Shown: piece after piece, positions 1 through 7,146 of the stretch | How the letters are laid out: every line of letters starts with the position of its first letter | How positions within the stretch are numbered: the first letter of the stretch is position 1 | Assembly: GCA_964506935.1 (NCBI GenBank) | Contig: CAZDOD010000064.1 | Coordinates: 1 to 14,337, forward strand | From: CAZDOD01 sp964506935 | GTDB lineage: Bacteria; Desulfobacterota; Zymogenia; Zymogenales; Zymogenaceae | Length of the DNA: 14,337 nt | Reading direction: 5' to 3' | The notes under the pieces: generated by a model | Databases searched by the model: none | The model's input: only the letters and a program-made list of their open reading frames with translations | What the model was told of the DNA's origin: nothing | Made by a program: the position numbers and the translations under genes

Positions 1-105
1 TGAATCTGATAAATTTAATTCAATACTTACTTAATGATATCTATTACCAATAAAATGGATTCCAAGGCATTTCATTTTACTATCTTATAAAAAGTGTGGT
101 TTTCA
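1..105. other. AT-rich left edge
   Basis: No coding frame, hairpin or convincing promoter could be supported in this short leading stretch. Confidence 0.4.
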
Positions 106-381
106 ATGGAATTTTTAATGATCCTTTGGAAATCTATTTCAGAAGAAATAAACCCGACTATTGCGCTTCTTTTAATTATTATCTTTCTTCTAACTTTTGC
201 ACTAGTTGTTGTTTTGCTTCAAAAATCTCGCGAAAGAAAATATTTAGAAAGTCGGATAAACAGATTAGAAAAAATAATTGAAAAAGATCGCTATAGAAAA
301 GATAGACAATTTGAAAAGTTTTACGAACAACTACTTGAAAAATCAATGCCATACAAAAAACAAAAAGAAAAAAGGAAATAA
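106..381 (+). CDS. Small membrane-anchored coiled-coil protein, unknown function
   Basis: A 91-residue protein that I do not recognise as a named family. Residues about 18-39 form one clear hydrophobic membrane segment, preceded by a short N-terminus with acidic residues. The rest (about 40-91) is highly charged with heptad-like spacing of I/L residues, so it is probably a cytoplasmic coiled coil, ending in a Lys/Arg-rich tail. The ATG at 106 is chosen. An in-frame GTG at 94 and an ATG at 118 are also possible, and no good Shine-Dalgarno sequence precedes any of them. The stop lies 31 bp before the next gene, which also starts with a membrane anchor and a charged helix, so the two are probably co-transcribed and may work together (inference). 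Base composition is very AT-rich. Confidence 0.6.
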   Translation: MEFLMILWKSISEEINPTIALLLIIIFLLTFALVVVLLQKSRERKYLESRINRLEKIIEKDRYRKDRQFEKFYEQLLEKSMPYKKQKEKRK

Positions 382-412
382 AACATAAAATATTTTTTGG
401 TAATATTATAAG

Positions 413-1657
413 ATGTTTAATAATTTATTAGATCTTTTTCCAATTTTTTTAATTACGATATTAGTATCTTTAATATCAATTCTAACTGCTATAATCTTTT
501 ATTTATTGTCTTTGAGACTTCAAAAAAAAGAAACTGAAAATTTAATCAATAAATTAAAAGATACATTACAAAATATTACTATTGAATTAGATCCCAAACA
601 CTCTCCAAGTATATCTAAAGATGATTTGAAAAAAATTGAAGAAATAGCGCAGCAAGTTGAAAAACAAAGTGCCCCTAAAGATATTATTTTTCTTATAAAA
701 GCTGGGAATTTAGAGTACACACAAGGAAACCTTTCTAAAGCACTTTTCTACTATACTGAGGCCCTCGATCAAGCGAAAATAATGGATGATAAAAAAATCT
801 CACAGATGTATAAAAATATAGAACCTGATNNNNNNNNNNGTATTATTTTCGGAAATATTGGCCTTATCTATTATGACAGGGGTAGTCTCGATACTGCACT
901 AAAATACCAAGAGGACGCACTAAAAATCCAAAGGGAGATAGGTCACAAACAGGGTGAGGCATCTGACCTCGGAAATATCGGCCTTATATACAGCGATAAG
1001 GGTGACCTGGATAACGCCCTTAAATATCATGAGGACGCCCTGAAAATCCACAGGGAGATTGGTTACAAACAGGGTGAGGCAGATAACCTCGGAAATATCG
1101 GTAATATCTACTTTCTTAAGGATGATTTCGATAAAGCACTGAAATACTTTAAAGACGCCCTAAAAATTGGCAGGGAGATTGGTTACAAACAGGGAGAATC
1201 AACTATCCTCGTAAATATCGGAATTATATACGGAGTTAAAAACGATCTCGATACCTCACTGAAATACTTTGAGGACGCCCTGAAAATCGATAGAGAAATA
1301 GGTTACAAGCAGAATGAAGCAAATGCCCTAGGAAATATAGGTAATATCTATTCTATTAAGGGCGACCTAGATACCGCCCTTAAATATCACGAGGACGCCC
1401 TGGAAATCGAAAGGGAGATAGGATATAAACATGGCGAGGCAAACGCACTCGGAAATATCGGTTTTGTCTACAAAGCAAAAGGTGATTTAGATAAAGCATT
1501 AAAATACCTCGAAGAGGCGCTAGATATCCTGGAAAAACATAACCTGTCATACGGAAAAGATAACGTTCTGCGTGCAATAAACGAAATAAAACAAAAAAAT
1601 AACCCCACATCCCCATCCACCTCCCCCCAAATCCCAAAAAATCGAATATTAAAATAA
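413..1657 (+). CDS. Membrane-anchored tetratricopeptide (TPR) repeat protein, interrupted by an assembly gap
   Basis: Residues about 8-34 are a hydrophobic membrane anchor, followed by a charged, probably coiled-coil linker (about 35-90). A first TPR-like helix pair lies at about 97-125 (AGNLEYTQGNLSKALFYYTEAL). Ten N (830-839) replace codons near residue 140. From residue 147 onward there are six 40-residue TPR units of the GNIG-Y-KGDLD-ALKY-EDALKI-REIG type, followed by a Pro/Ser/Thr-rich tail. TPR arrays of this kind are protein-interaction scaffolds; the partner is unknown. The frame stays open across ten N, but the true gap length is not known, so the protein length and number of repeats are provisional. 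The part before the gap is much more AT-rich than the repeat array. The start ATG has only a weak upstream GG as ribosome-binding site. Confidence 0.8.
   Translation: MFNNLLDLFPIFLITILVSLISILTAIIFYLLSLRLQKKETENLINKLKDTLQNITIELDPKHSPSISKDDLKKIEEIAQQVEKQSAPKDIIFLIKAGNLEYTQGNLSKALFYYTEALDQAKIMDDKKISQMYKNIEPDXXXXIIFGNIGLIYYDRGSLDTALKYQEDALKIQREIGHKQGEASDLGNIGLIYSDKGDLDNALKYHEDALKIHREIGYKQGEADNLGNIGNIYFLKDDFDKALKYFKDALKIGREIGYKQGESTILVNIGIIYGVKNDLDTSLKYFEDALKIDREIGYKQNEANALGNIGNIYSIKGDLDTALKYHEDALEIEREIGYKHGEANALGNIGFVYKAKGDLDKALKYLEEALDILEKHNLSYGKDNVLRAINEIKQKNNPTSPSTSPQIPKNRILK
830..839. other. Assembly gap (10 N) inside the TPR gene
   Basis: Ten consecutive N. The gap sits at the left edge of a 120-bp tandem repeat array, a place where short-read assemblies often break. 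Ten N is probably a placeholder rather than a measured length. Confidence 0.97.
851..1570 (+). repeat. Tandem array of six 120-bp TPR-coding units
   Basis: The start of each unit (ggaaatatNgg or a one-base variant) recurs at 851, 971, 1091, 1211, 1331 and 1451, an exact 120-bp period equal to 40 codons. The middle units share long near-identical stretches, for example around gaggacgccctgaaaatc and ggttacaaacaggg, which suggests recent unit duplication or homogenisation. The last unit decays in its second half (after about 1530). The array is coding and has no non-coding spacers. Confidence 0.95.
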
Positions 1658-1738
1658 TTTCCAAAAAAATCCCCTACCCCTTTAAAAATCACTTTTATAT
1701 GATACAATAAAAGCCAACAATCTGCAGGATGACAGTCT

Positions 1739-2299
1739 ATGACAATCGCCCTCGAAAGTATAATTGACACTTACGGCTACTTCGCCGTGACGATCGGGAC
1801 ATTCTTCGAGGGCGAGACCATCCTCGTCATCGCGGGCTTCGCCGCCCATCAGGGCTACATGAAGCTCCCCGGCGTGATCATCGCCGCATTCATCGGAACC
1901 GTCATGGGCGACCAGCTTTTTTTCTTTCTCGGAAGACATTACAGCGACTTCTTTCTGTCCAAGTTTGGGCACCTTAAGCCCCGTATTGAAAAAGTCCACA
2001 GGCTGATCGAGCGTTACCAAATCATCTTCATCCTCGGTTTCCGTTTCGTTTACGGCATAAGGACGATTTCCCCGTTTGCGATCGGGATGAGCAAAGTCCC
2101 CGCACTTCTCTATGTTGTGTTAAACATAATAAGCGCACTCGTCTGGGCGACCTTGATCGCAACCGGCGGCTTCATGTTCGGAAAGCTTATGAGCGCCATC
2201 ATCAAGAATGTCGAGCACTATGAGGCGGAGATAATCGGACTGGTCGCTGTCATAGGCGGGATTATTTGGCTGATACACCTCCACAGGAAAAATAAGTGA
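1739..2299 (+). CDS. DedA-family membrane protein (SNARE-associated/VTT domain)
   Basis: A 186-residue inner-membrane protein matching the DedA family in length and layout. There are hydrophobic re-entrant or membrane segments at about 11-35, 44-66, 95-115, 121-146 and 164-181. Family hallmarks are visible: acidic E24 and E26 in the TFFEGE segment, G57-D58 in GDQ followed by FFLGR, and the pair R102/R108 in FRFVYGIRT, six residues apart like the essential arginines of E. coli YqjA/YghB. DedA proteins act in membrane homeostasis, and recent work links some of them to flipping of undecaprenyl phosphate or phospholipids. The substrate here cannot be read from sequence. The gene follows an 81-bp AT-rich spacer after the TPR gene; a modest AGGA lies about ten bases before the ATG. 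It may be transcribed with the V4R gene downstream. Confidence 0.88.
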   Translation: MTIALESIIDTYGYFAVTIGTFFEGETILVIAGFAAHQGYMKLPGVIIAAFIGTVMGDQLFFFLGRHYSDFFLSKFGHLKPRIEKVHRLIERYQIIFILGFRFVYGIRTISPFAIGMSKVPALLYVVLNIISALVWATLIATGGFMFGKLMSAIIKNVEHYEAEIIGLVAVIGGIIWLIHLHRKNK

Positions 2300-2388
2300 T
2301 AGATGATAAGCAATAAATACTACAGGAAATTTTATTAGATTAAATCCAGATGATATCCGATGCTCTAAAAAAATACAAAAACCTGATC

Positions 2389-2394
2389 GGGAGG
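2389..2394 (+). promoter_or_regulatory. Strong ribosome-binding site for the first V4R gene
   Basis: GGGAGG lies 8 bases before the ATG at 2403 and fixes that start. Confidence 0.85.
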
Positions 2395-2402
2395 AATAAG
2401 AA

Positions 2403-2978
2403 ATGCCTGAGAAAACTGTCTCCAATGCGGTAATTCGTGTTCTCTTGGATGCAACCGAAGATGTCCTGGGCAAAAACGGCCTCAAGGCACTTTTGAACTA
2501 CGGCGGCATGATCCACCTTTTCGAAAACAAACCCGAGTTCACTCTGGAGAAGAACTACACGGATGACGATTTCACGGCCCTGTCGGCTAACTATTACAAA
2601 ATACTCGGAACTTCTGGAACAAAAGCGGTGTTCCGCATGGTCGGTATGTCAACCGTCAAACAGGTATTGGGCACGGGCCTAATGGATTCTGTAAAAGAAT
2701 TTAAGGGAGAAGAAAGACTCTTCAAGGCGATAGAACTATACGCCCTCGCATCGGGGAGGGGAAAGGTCACAAGAGATGGGGATACCATCGTCTATGACAA
2801 TCCCCAATGCACCGCCTGTAAAAATCAAAAGGCAGAAACCCCATTTTGCACCATCTATAACGGGATGATTGATGCGTATATAAAATGGTCGGGAGTTGAA
2901 GGAGTTCAAGCCGTCGAGACCAAGTGCATGGCGATGGGCGATGATACATGCCGCTTCGAGGTTCTGCCGAAAAAATAG
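2403..2978 (+). CDS. V4R (4-vinyl reductase) domain protein, first of a pair
   Basis: A 191-residue protein consisting essentially of a V4R-like domain. The diagnostic C-terminal block is at residues 171-187 (VETKCMAMGDDTCRFEV), matching the E-x-x-C-x-x-x-G-x-x-x-C-x-F signature of the family. A second cysteine group, C136-x-x-C139 with C149, lies upstream; with C175 and C183 it could form a metal or redox site (inference). V4R domains bind small hydrophobic molecules or act as sensors, as in XylR/DmpR-type regulators and the chlorophyll-pathway protein BchJ. This protein has no attached DNA-binding or enzyme domain, so it is more likely a stand-alone small-molecule-binding protein. No signal peptide or membrane segment is seen, so it is probably cytoplasmic. 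A second V4R gene follows 290 bp downstream on the same strand. Confidence 0.78.
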   Translation: MPEKTVSNAVIRVLLDATEDVLGKNGLKALLNYGGMIHLFENKPEFTLEKNYTDDDFTALSANYYKILGTSGTKAVFRMVGMSTVKQVLGTGLMDSVKEFKGEERLFKAIELYALASGRGKVTRDGDTIVYDNPQCTACKNQKAETPFCTIYNGMIDAYIKWSGVEGVQAVETKCMAMGDDTCRFEVLPKK

Positions 2979-3042
2979 CGAGGATTCGACATATAGTTGA
3001 CCAGTGGAAACTTCGTACATGGGATGCAACAGTAGATCAAGG

Positions 3043-3054
3043 TGAGGCGCCTCA
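3043..3054. other. Perfect 12-bp palindrome between the V4R genes
   Basis: TGAGGCGCCTCA is its own reverse complement. It has no loop and no U-run, so it is not a typical terminator. It could be a dimeric regulator site or chance; there is no second copy in the window. Confidence 0.3.
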
Positions 3055-3257
3055 TTTGATTGAATAAAGTTTCAAGGGGCGCTTTACTAATCTTACACTT
3101 ATTTAAAAAAAGGAAGCCTATTTACAAATATCTAACGGAGCATACAACGGTCTAGAGCTAAACGGAATGTCCCCATGGTCTTTGCATTTTTAAAATTGCG
3201 ATTTACGAAAAATAGCTTCGATTAGCCATAATAAAAAATCATTAAAAAACCGCTAAA

Positions 3258-3263
3258 GGGAGG
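3258..3263 (+). promoter_or_regulatory. Strong ribosome-binding site for the second V4R gene
   Basis: GGGAGG lies 5 bases before the ATG at 3269 and fixes the start. The 290-bp spacer upstream is AT-rich. It holds a weak candidate -10 (CATAAT, 3227-3232) with a poor -35, so a separate promoter is possible but not shown. Confidence 0.85.
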
Positions 3264-3268
3264 AAACC

Positions 3269-3817
3269 ATGGGAGATAAACCAGTGGGTGCTGGAATGTT
3301 TGAGGTAAATGAAAACGATGAGATCTGGGGATTGAATCGTAGATTTATCCTCTTTGCAAACGCTCTTTTGGCAAACATGATCGAGCGATTCAAAGACATG
3401 TTAGGTCCGGTTGCCAAACGTCAGATATATGAGGTGGGTTATTCTTCTGGAAAGTTGGGCGGAGAAAAGATGAGACCTATCTTCAAGGGTGGAATAGAAC
3501 AGTTTAACCAACATCTCGGTCTTGCCGGTGCCTTGGGATGGGGAAAGCTATTAAATGTCGAATATGACGAGGGAAGCGGAAAAATAGTAATCGAGTACCC
3601 AAATACATGGGAGTCCGACGGATTCAAAGAACTTCACGGTGATAAAAAAACACCCGGAAGTATCTGCCATATGATCGCCGGTATTGCAGCTGGTGCTGCC
3701 GAGGGGGCGTTCGAGGTCCCATATGAGGGAGTTGAAGAACTCTGCATATGTAAAGGTGATAAAATCTGCAGGTTTTCGCTAACACCGATGGGTGAAGTGC
3801 GTAAGGTAATCAGATAG
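3269..3817 (+). CDS. V4R (4-vinyl reductase) domain protein, second of a pair
   Basis: A 182-residue protein with a V4R-like domain. The C-terminal signature is at residues 154-171 (GVEELCICKGDKICRFSL), with C159, C161 and C167 as candidate ligands, and another cysteine at C133. The N-terminal part, with the GYSSGKLGGE stretch near 57-66, resembles the helical half of V4R domains. It is clearly diverged from the first V4R protein: it lacks that protein's CxxC group and has CxC in the signature, so the two are not a recent duplication. There is no membrane segment or signal peptide, and it is probably a cytoplasmic ligand-binding protein with unknown ligand. It ends 181 bp from the convergent phoU gene, so it is not part of the phosphate operon. 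Confidence 0.75.
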   Translation: MGDKPVGAGMFEVNENDEIWGLNRRFILFANALLANMIERFKDMLGPVAKRQIYEVGYSSGKLGGEKMRPIFKGGIEQFNQHLGLAGALGWGKLLNVEYDEGSGKIVIEYPNTWESDGFKELHGDKKTPGSICHMIAGIAAGAAEGAFEVPYEGVEELCICKGDKICRFSLTPMGEVRKVIR

Positions 3818-3998
3818 CTTGACCTCAGATTATAATTTCAGTTTTGCAGGGGCATTTTAAAAATGCTGACATTTCAAACCCTCCTACCAGATTTAACTAT
3901 CTATCAGCGAAACCTAATCGGCTTGATGAACGGGAAATGTAACAACAGCTCCATCGGGATGTCTATCGACAGATCCGGGACGGGATAAATCAAATTCC
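3818..3998. other. Convergent intergenic region between the V4R gene and phoU
   Basis: Two transcription units end here facing each other. Short hairpins can be drawn at 3852-3866 (6-bp arms, 3-base loop) and at 3957-3976 (split 7-bp stem with a bulge). Neither is followed by a convincing U-run on either strand, so no clear intrinsic terminator is called. Confidence 0.4.
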
Positions 3999-4649
3999 TC
4001 AAATATGATGTTTTATTATCTTCCCCTCCGCCATAAAAATCGTGTCCTCACAGATGTTTGTAGAGAGGTCGGCTATACGCTCCAAGTTTCTTGCGATCCT
4101 CAGAAGATGGAGGGAGCGCTCTATCGTGCTCGTATCGGCGGACATAAAGGTGATGAGTTCCCTGAGAACCTGCTCCCCGAGGGCGTCGACCTCGCTGTCC
4201 CGCTCGCAGACACTGATTGCCAGCTTTGAATCCTCATCGGTGAATGAGCAGAGGCTGTCTTTTAACATGTTTATTGAGAGCTCGGCCATCCTTGGGATAT
4301 CGATCAGGGGTTTGACGGCAGGCCTCTCAATCAAAAAAATCGCACTCTCGGCAATGTTCGACGCATGATCACCCATCCTCTCAAGGTCGTTGTTCATCTG
4401 CATCACCATAAGTATGGTCCTGAGTTCCTTTACTTTCGGTTGAAACTGGGCGATCAATTCCACACACCTTTCGCCGATTTCTATCTCGAACCTGTTCGCC
4501 TTCGGTTCGTTTTGCTCGATTACCTCTTTGAGCATCTTCGTATCTTTCTTGAGAAGACCCTCTACGCTCCCTTCGATCATCTTTTCGACGAGGGAGGCGA
4601 ATTCCAAGAGATCGCCCTTCAGGGCAATAATTTTCTCTTCCAGTATCAT
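3999..4649 (-). CDS. phoU: Phosphate transport/signalling regulator PhoU
   Basis: A 216-residue protein of usual PhoU length, made of two related three-helix PhoU domains. The metal-binding type motif appears twice: NDLERMGDHASNIAE at 87-101 and RNLERIADLSTNICED at 187-202. PhoU couples the state of the PstSCAB transporter to PhoR and keeps the Pho regulon off when phosphate is plentiful. In the second motif the usual G-D-H is A193-D194-L195, so the histidine is replaced by leucine, a mild departure from the common form. It is the last gene of the minus-strand pst run, 8 bp after the pstB stop, and is almost certainly translated from the same transcript. Confidence 0.95.
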   Translation of the reverse strand: MILEEKIIALKGDLLEFASLVEKMIEGSVEGLLKKDTKMLKEVIEQNEPKANRFEIEIGERCVELIAQFQPKVKELRTILMVMQMNNDLERMGDHASNIAESAIFLIERPAVKPLIDIPRMAELSINMLKDSLCSFTDEDSKLAISVCERDSEVDALGEQVLRELITFMSADTSTIERSLHLLRIARNLERIADLSTNICEDTIFMAEGKIIKHHI

Positions 4650-4657
4650 AGATAATC

Positions 4658-5416
4658 CTATCCAAATTTTCCTGTTAGATATTCTTCGGTCATCTTGTTT
4701 TCCGGGACGGTAAACATTTTCTTCGCCTTATCGAATTCGATCAATTCCCCAAGGTACATGAAGGCCGTGAAATCAGACACACGTGCCGCCTGGGCGGTGT
4801 TATGGGTTACGATCAAAATCGAGACCGTGTTTTTTAGTTCAACGATCAACTCCTCTATCTTCGCCGTGGCCTTGGGATCGAGGGCCGATGTAGGCTCATC
4901 CAGAAGGATCACTTCGGGCTTCATCGCCAGTGCCCTTGCGATACACAGCCGCTGCTGCTGGCCGCCGGAGAGAAAAGTCCCCTTTCTGTGGAGCACATCC
5001 TTTACCTCATCCCACATGGCCGCATTTTTGAGAGAATCCTCAACGATCGAATTCATCTCGTCTCTCGACATCCTGATACCATTCAGCTTGTAACCCGCAA
5101 CTACATTATCATAGATGCTCATCGTTGGAAAGGGGTTCGGACGTTGAAAGACCATCCCTATCTTCCTCCTGACGAGTATCGGATTCATTGCCGATATATT
5201 CTCCTCGTGGAGATATATCTCGCCTTTCGTCGTCGCCCCCGGCGTCAGCTCGTGCATCCGGTTGATGCACCGAATCAATGTGGTCTTTCCGCACCCGGAC
5301 GGACCCATGATTGCGGTCACATTCTTTTCCGGGAAGGATATAGTAACGTCTTTGAGTACCTCCTCCTTATCGAAGTAGGCATATAGATTTTCCGTCTTTA
5401 GTATTGTTCCGCTCAT
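4658..5416 (-). CDS. pstB: Phosphate ABC transporter ATP-binding protein PstB
   Basis: A 252-residue ABC ATPase with every key element. Walker A is GPSGCGKTT at 38-46, the Q-loop is Q91 in MVFQRPNPFP, the signature is LSGGQQQR at 149-156, Walker B is VILLDEP at 169-175 with catalytic E174, and the H-loop is H205. The FQRPNPFP stretch and the HELTPGATTKGEI segment are typical of PstB rather than of other ABC ATPases. It hydrolyses ATP on the cytoplasmic face of the PstCA channel to drive phosphate import. Its ATG overlaps the pstA stop by four bases (ATGA), indicating translational coupling, and phoU follows closely. Confidence 0.97.
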   Translation of the reverse strand: MSGTILKTENLYAYFDKEEVLKDVTISFPEKNVTAIMGPSGCGKTTLIRCINRMHELTPGATTKGEIYLHEENISAMNPILVRRKIGMVFQRPNPFPTMSIYDNVVAGYKLNGIRMSRDEMNSIVEDSLKNAAMWDEVKDVLHRKGTFLSGGQQQRLCIARALAMKPEVILLDEPTSALDPKATAKIEELIVELKNTVSILIVTHNTAQAARVSDFTAFMYLGELIEFDKAKKMFTVPENKMTEEYLTGKFG

Positions 5417-6126
5417 CGTCTTGCCAAAAGTTTGCCTATAAAATTAATTCCCAAGACAAAGACCACCAGGATGAATGATGCGCCCCATGCGGCCTCATGC
5501 CACTCTTTATATGGACTCGACGCATAGATATATATCAGGTGAGGCAGCGTCTCGGTAGGTTTAAAGATATTTAGGTTCATAAAAGGATTTCCGAAGGAGG
5601 TAAAGAGGAGCGGCGCCGTCTCGCCGGCGATACGGGCGACGCTGAGGAGAATTCCCGTCATTATCCCGCTGAGCCCGGCGGGGATAATCACCTTCAAGAT
5701 CGTTCTGTAGTAAGGGACGCCGAGCGCAAGGGATGCCTCTCTGATGGTATCGGGGATGAGGTTTAGCGTCTCCTCGGTGGAGCGGATGATGACCGGAAGC
5801 ATCATAATCGAAAGGGCGACACCTCCAGAAAAGGCTGAAAAACTGCCGAATGTTAGCACCACCCAGATGTATGCAACGATGCCGAGTACGATCGATGGCA
5901 CGCCCATCAGGACTTCAACGCACATCCTGACTACCTCCGAGAGCTTCGTACTCCGATATTCATAGAGGTAGATCCCTGTCCCGACCCCAACGGGAATGGC
6001 CAGTATCGACGAGATGGAGATGATCATGATCGTCCCCACAATAGCGTTCGCAATACCTCCACCTTCCTCTCCCACCGGGGCGGGAAGCGATGTCAGAAAC
6101 NNNNNNNNNNATCGTGTATTTGCCAT
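5413..6126 (-). CDS. pstA: Phosphate ABC transporter permease PstA, N-terminal part lost in an assembly gap
   Basis: The open frame gives 237 residues, against about 280-300 usual for PstA. The first five codons (MANTR) are followed directly by ten N, and then by residues that in other PstA proteins come after the first membrane helix (FLTSLPAPVGEEGGGIANAIVGT). The gap therefore hides the first transmembrane segment and the following loop, probably tens of residues (inference). The rest is intact: further membrane helices and the EAA loop contacting PstB at about 129-150 (REASLALGVPYY...IIPAG), then a GETAPLLFTS segment. It forms the inner-membrane phosphate channel with PstC. The start has a GGGAAAG ribosome-binding site, lies 10 bp after pstC, and the 3' end overlaps pstB by four bases. 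Confidence 0.92.
   Translation of the reverse strand: MANTRXXXXFLTSLPAPVGEEGGGIANAIVGTIMIISISSILAIPVGVGTGIYLYEYRSTKLSEVVRMCVEVLMGVPSIVLGIVAYIWVVLTFGSFSAFSGGVALSIMMLPVIIRSTEETLNLIPDTIREASLALGVPYYRTILKVIIPAGLSGIMTGILLSVARIAGETAPLLFTSFGNPFMNLNIFKPTETLPHLIYIYASSPYKEWHEAAWGASFILVVFVLGINFIGKLLARR
6101..6110. other. Assembly gap (10 N) inside pstA
   Basis: Ten consecutive N just after the fifth codon of pstA. Comparison with normal PstA layout shows that more than ten bases must be missing. Confidence 0.97.
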
Positions 6127-6136
6127 AAGTCTTTCC

Positions 6137-7042
6137 CTATGTAACGCTCGTCTTCTTGATTATTATCCTGCCGATCAGATTAATCACCATCGTAATCAGA
6201 AAGAGTATCAGGCCTATTTCTATGATAGCCGATAGATAGAGCTCTTCGGTCGTCTCGGCGAAGTCATTGGCGATAAGGCTCGCCATCGTATTTGCAGGGC
6301 TGAAGATCCCTTTCGGTATCCTGTTTTGGTTTCCGATCAGCATCGTAACCGCCATGGTCTCCCCCAGGGCGCGCCCGAGGGAGAGGATTATCCCGGCGAA
6401 TATCCCCGAGCGGGCGTATGGGAGGACGACCTTACGTATCACCTCAAACCTCGTTGCGCCGAGGGAATATGCCGCCTCCTTGAGGTCATCGGGGACGAGC
6501 TGAATTACCTCTCTCCCGATTGATGCCGAGTATGGGAGGATCATAATGGTCAAGATAATCGAGGATGTAAATATCCCGACCCCATAGGGCGTTATCCCCA
6601 ACTGAATCTCAATTTTCTGGACTATGGGTACCAGGATGAAGATACCCCAAAAACCGTAGATGATCGAAGGTATCCCGGCGAGGAGCTCAACCGAGCTTTT
6701 CAGGAATGTAGAGATCGGGCCCTCTCTGAAATACTCCCCTAAAAACAGGGCGATGGACAGTGAAAACGGTATTGAGAGTATCAACGCGAAAAACGACGTG
6801 TAGAGTGTCCCGATTATGAACGGCATGGCGCCCAGCTCGTTTTTTACGGGTCTCCATGTACTCCCGAAAATAAATTTTATCCCGAATTCCTTTATCGAAG
6901 GAAGGGAATGATAGGGGAGAGTAATAATAAATGCCAAAAGTAGAATGAGGATAACGAACGAACTGGCATAAAGGATACAGCGAAAAATTCGTTCCTTTAA
7001 GGCATAAGATTCTTTTTCAGGTGATATTTTATTTTTAAGCAT
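6137..7042 (-). CDS. pstC: Phosphate ABC transporter permease PstC
   Basis: A 301-residue inner-membrane permease with six hydrophobic segments at about 22-42, 74-101, 115-140, 153-172, 207-228 and 267-294. The EAA loop for docking PstB is at 189-208 (EAAYSLGATRFEVIRKVVLP), and the family block GETMAVTMLIGN is at 228-239. With PstA it forms the phosphate-conducting channel. The start ATG has no clear Shine-Dalgarno sequence and lies 104 bp downstream of pstS behind a strong hairpin. Both facts would lower its expression relative to pstS, as expected for a transporter needing more binding protein than channel. The stop lies 10 bp before pstA. Confidence 0.96.
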   Translation of the reverse strand: MLKNKISPEKESYALKERIFRCILYASSFVILILLLAFIITLPYHSLPSIKEFGIKFIFGSTWRPVKNELGAMPFIIGTLYTSFFALILSIPFSLSIALFLGEYFREGPISTFLKSSVELLAGIPSIIYGFWGIFILVPIVQKIEIQLGITPYGVGIFTSSIILTIMILPYSASIGREVIQLVPDDLKEAAYSLGATRFEVIRKVVLPYARSGIFAGIILSLGRALGETMAVTMLIGNQNRIPKGIFSPANTMASLIANDFAETTEELYLSAIIEIGLILFLITMVINLIGRIIIKKTSVT

Positions 7043-7106
7043 TTTGCGAACAGAAAAATTCGATGAATGTAGGCGTTAGAATTCCCTACAAAAACCTTTC
7101 TAAATT

Positions 7107-7140
7107 TGGGGGGTAAAGGGTAAAATCCCTTTACCCCCCA
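7107..7140 (-). terminator. Strong hairpin between pstS and pstC (attenuator or mRNA-stabilising stem)
   Basis: A perfect 14-bp inverted repeat with arms 7107-7120 and 7127-7140 (GGGGGGTAAAGGG core) and a 6-base loop. It begins six bases after the pstS stop codon. In the direction of pst transcription it is followed by AAATTTAG, not a clean U-run, so it is probably a leaky terminator or a 3' stabiliser of pstS mRNA. On the plus strand it is followed by seven T. Read-through is needed for pstC and the genes after it unless they have their own promoter. Confidence 0.75.
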
Positions 7141-7146
7141 GTTTTT

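Noticed and set aside
851..1570. Regular repeat array as a possible CRISPR
   Set aside because: The 120-bp period is continuous coding sequence for TPR units, with no unique spacers and no cas genes.
1468..2020. Overlapping minus-strand open frames across the TPR and DedA genes
   Set aside because: They are antisense shadows of well-supported plus-strand genes and encode no recognisable domains.
4005..5386. Plus-strand open frames opposite phoU and pstB
   Set aside because: They are antisense to strongly conserved genes and lack ribosome-binding sites or recognisable products.
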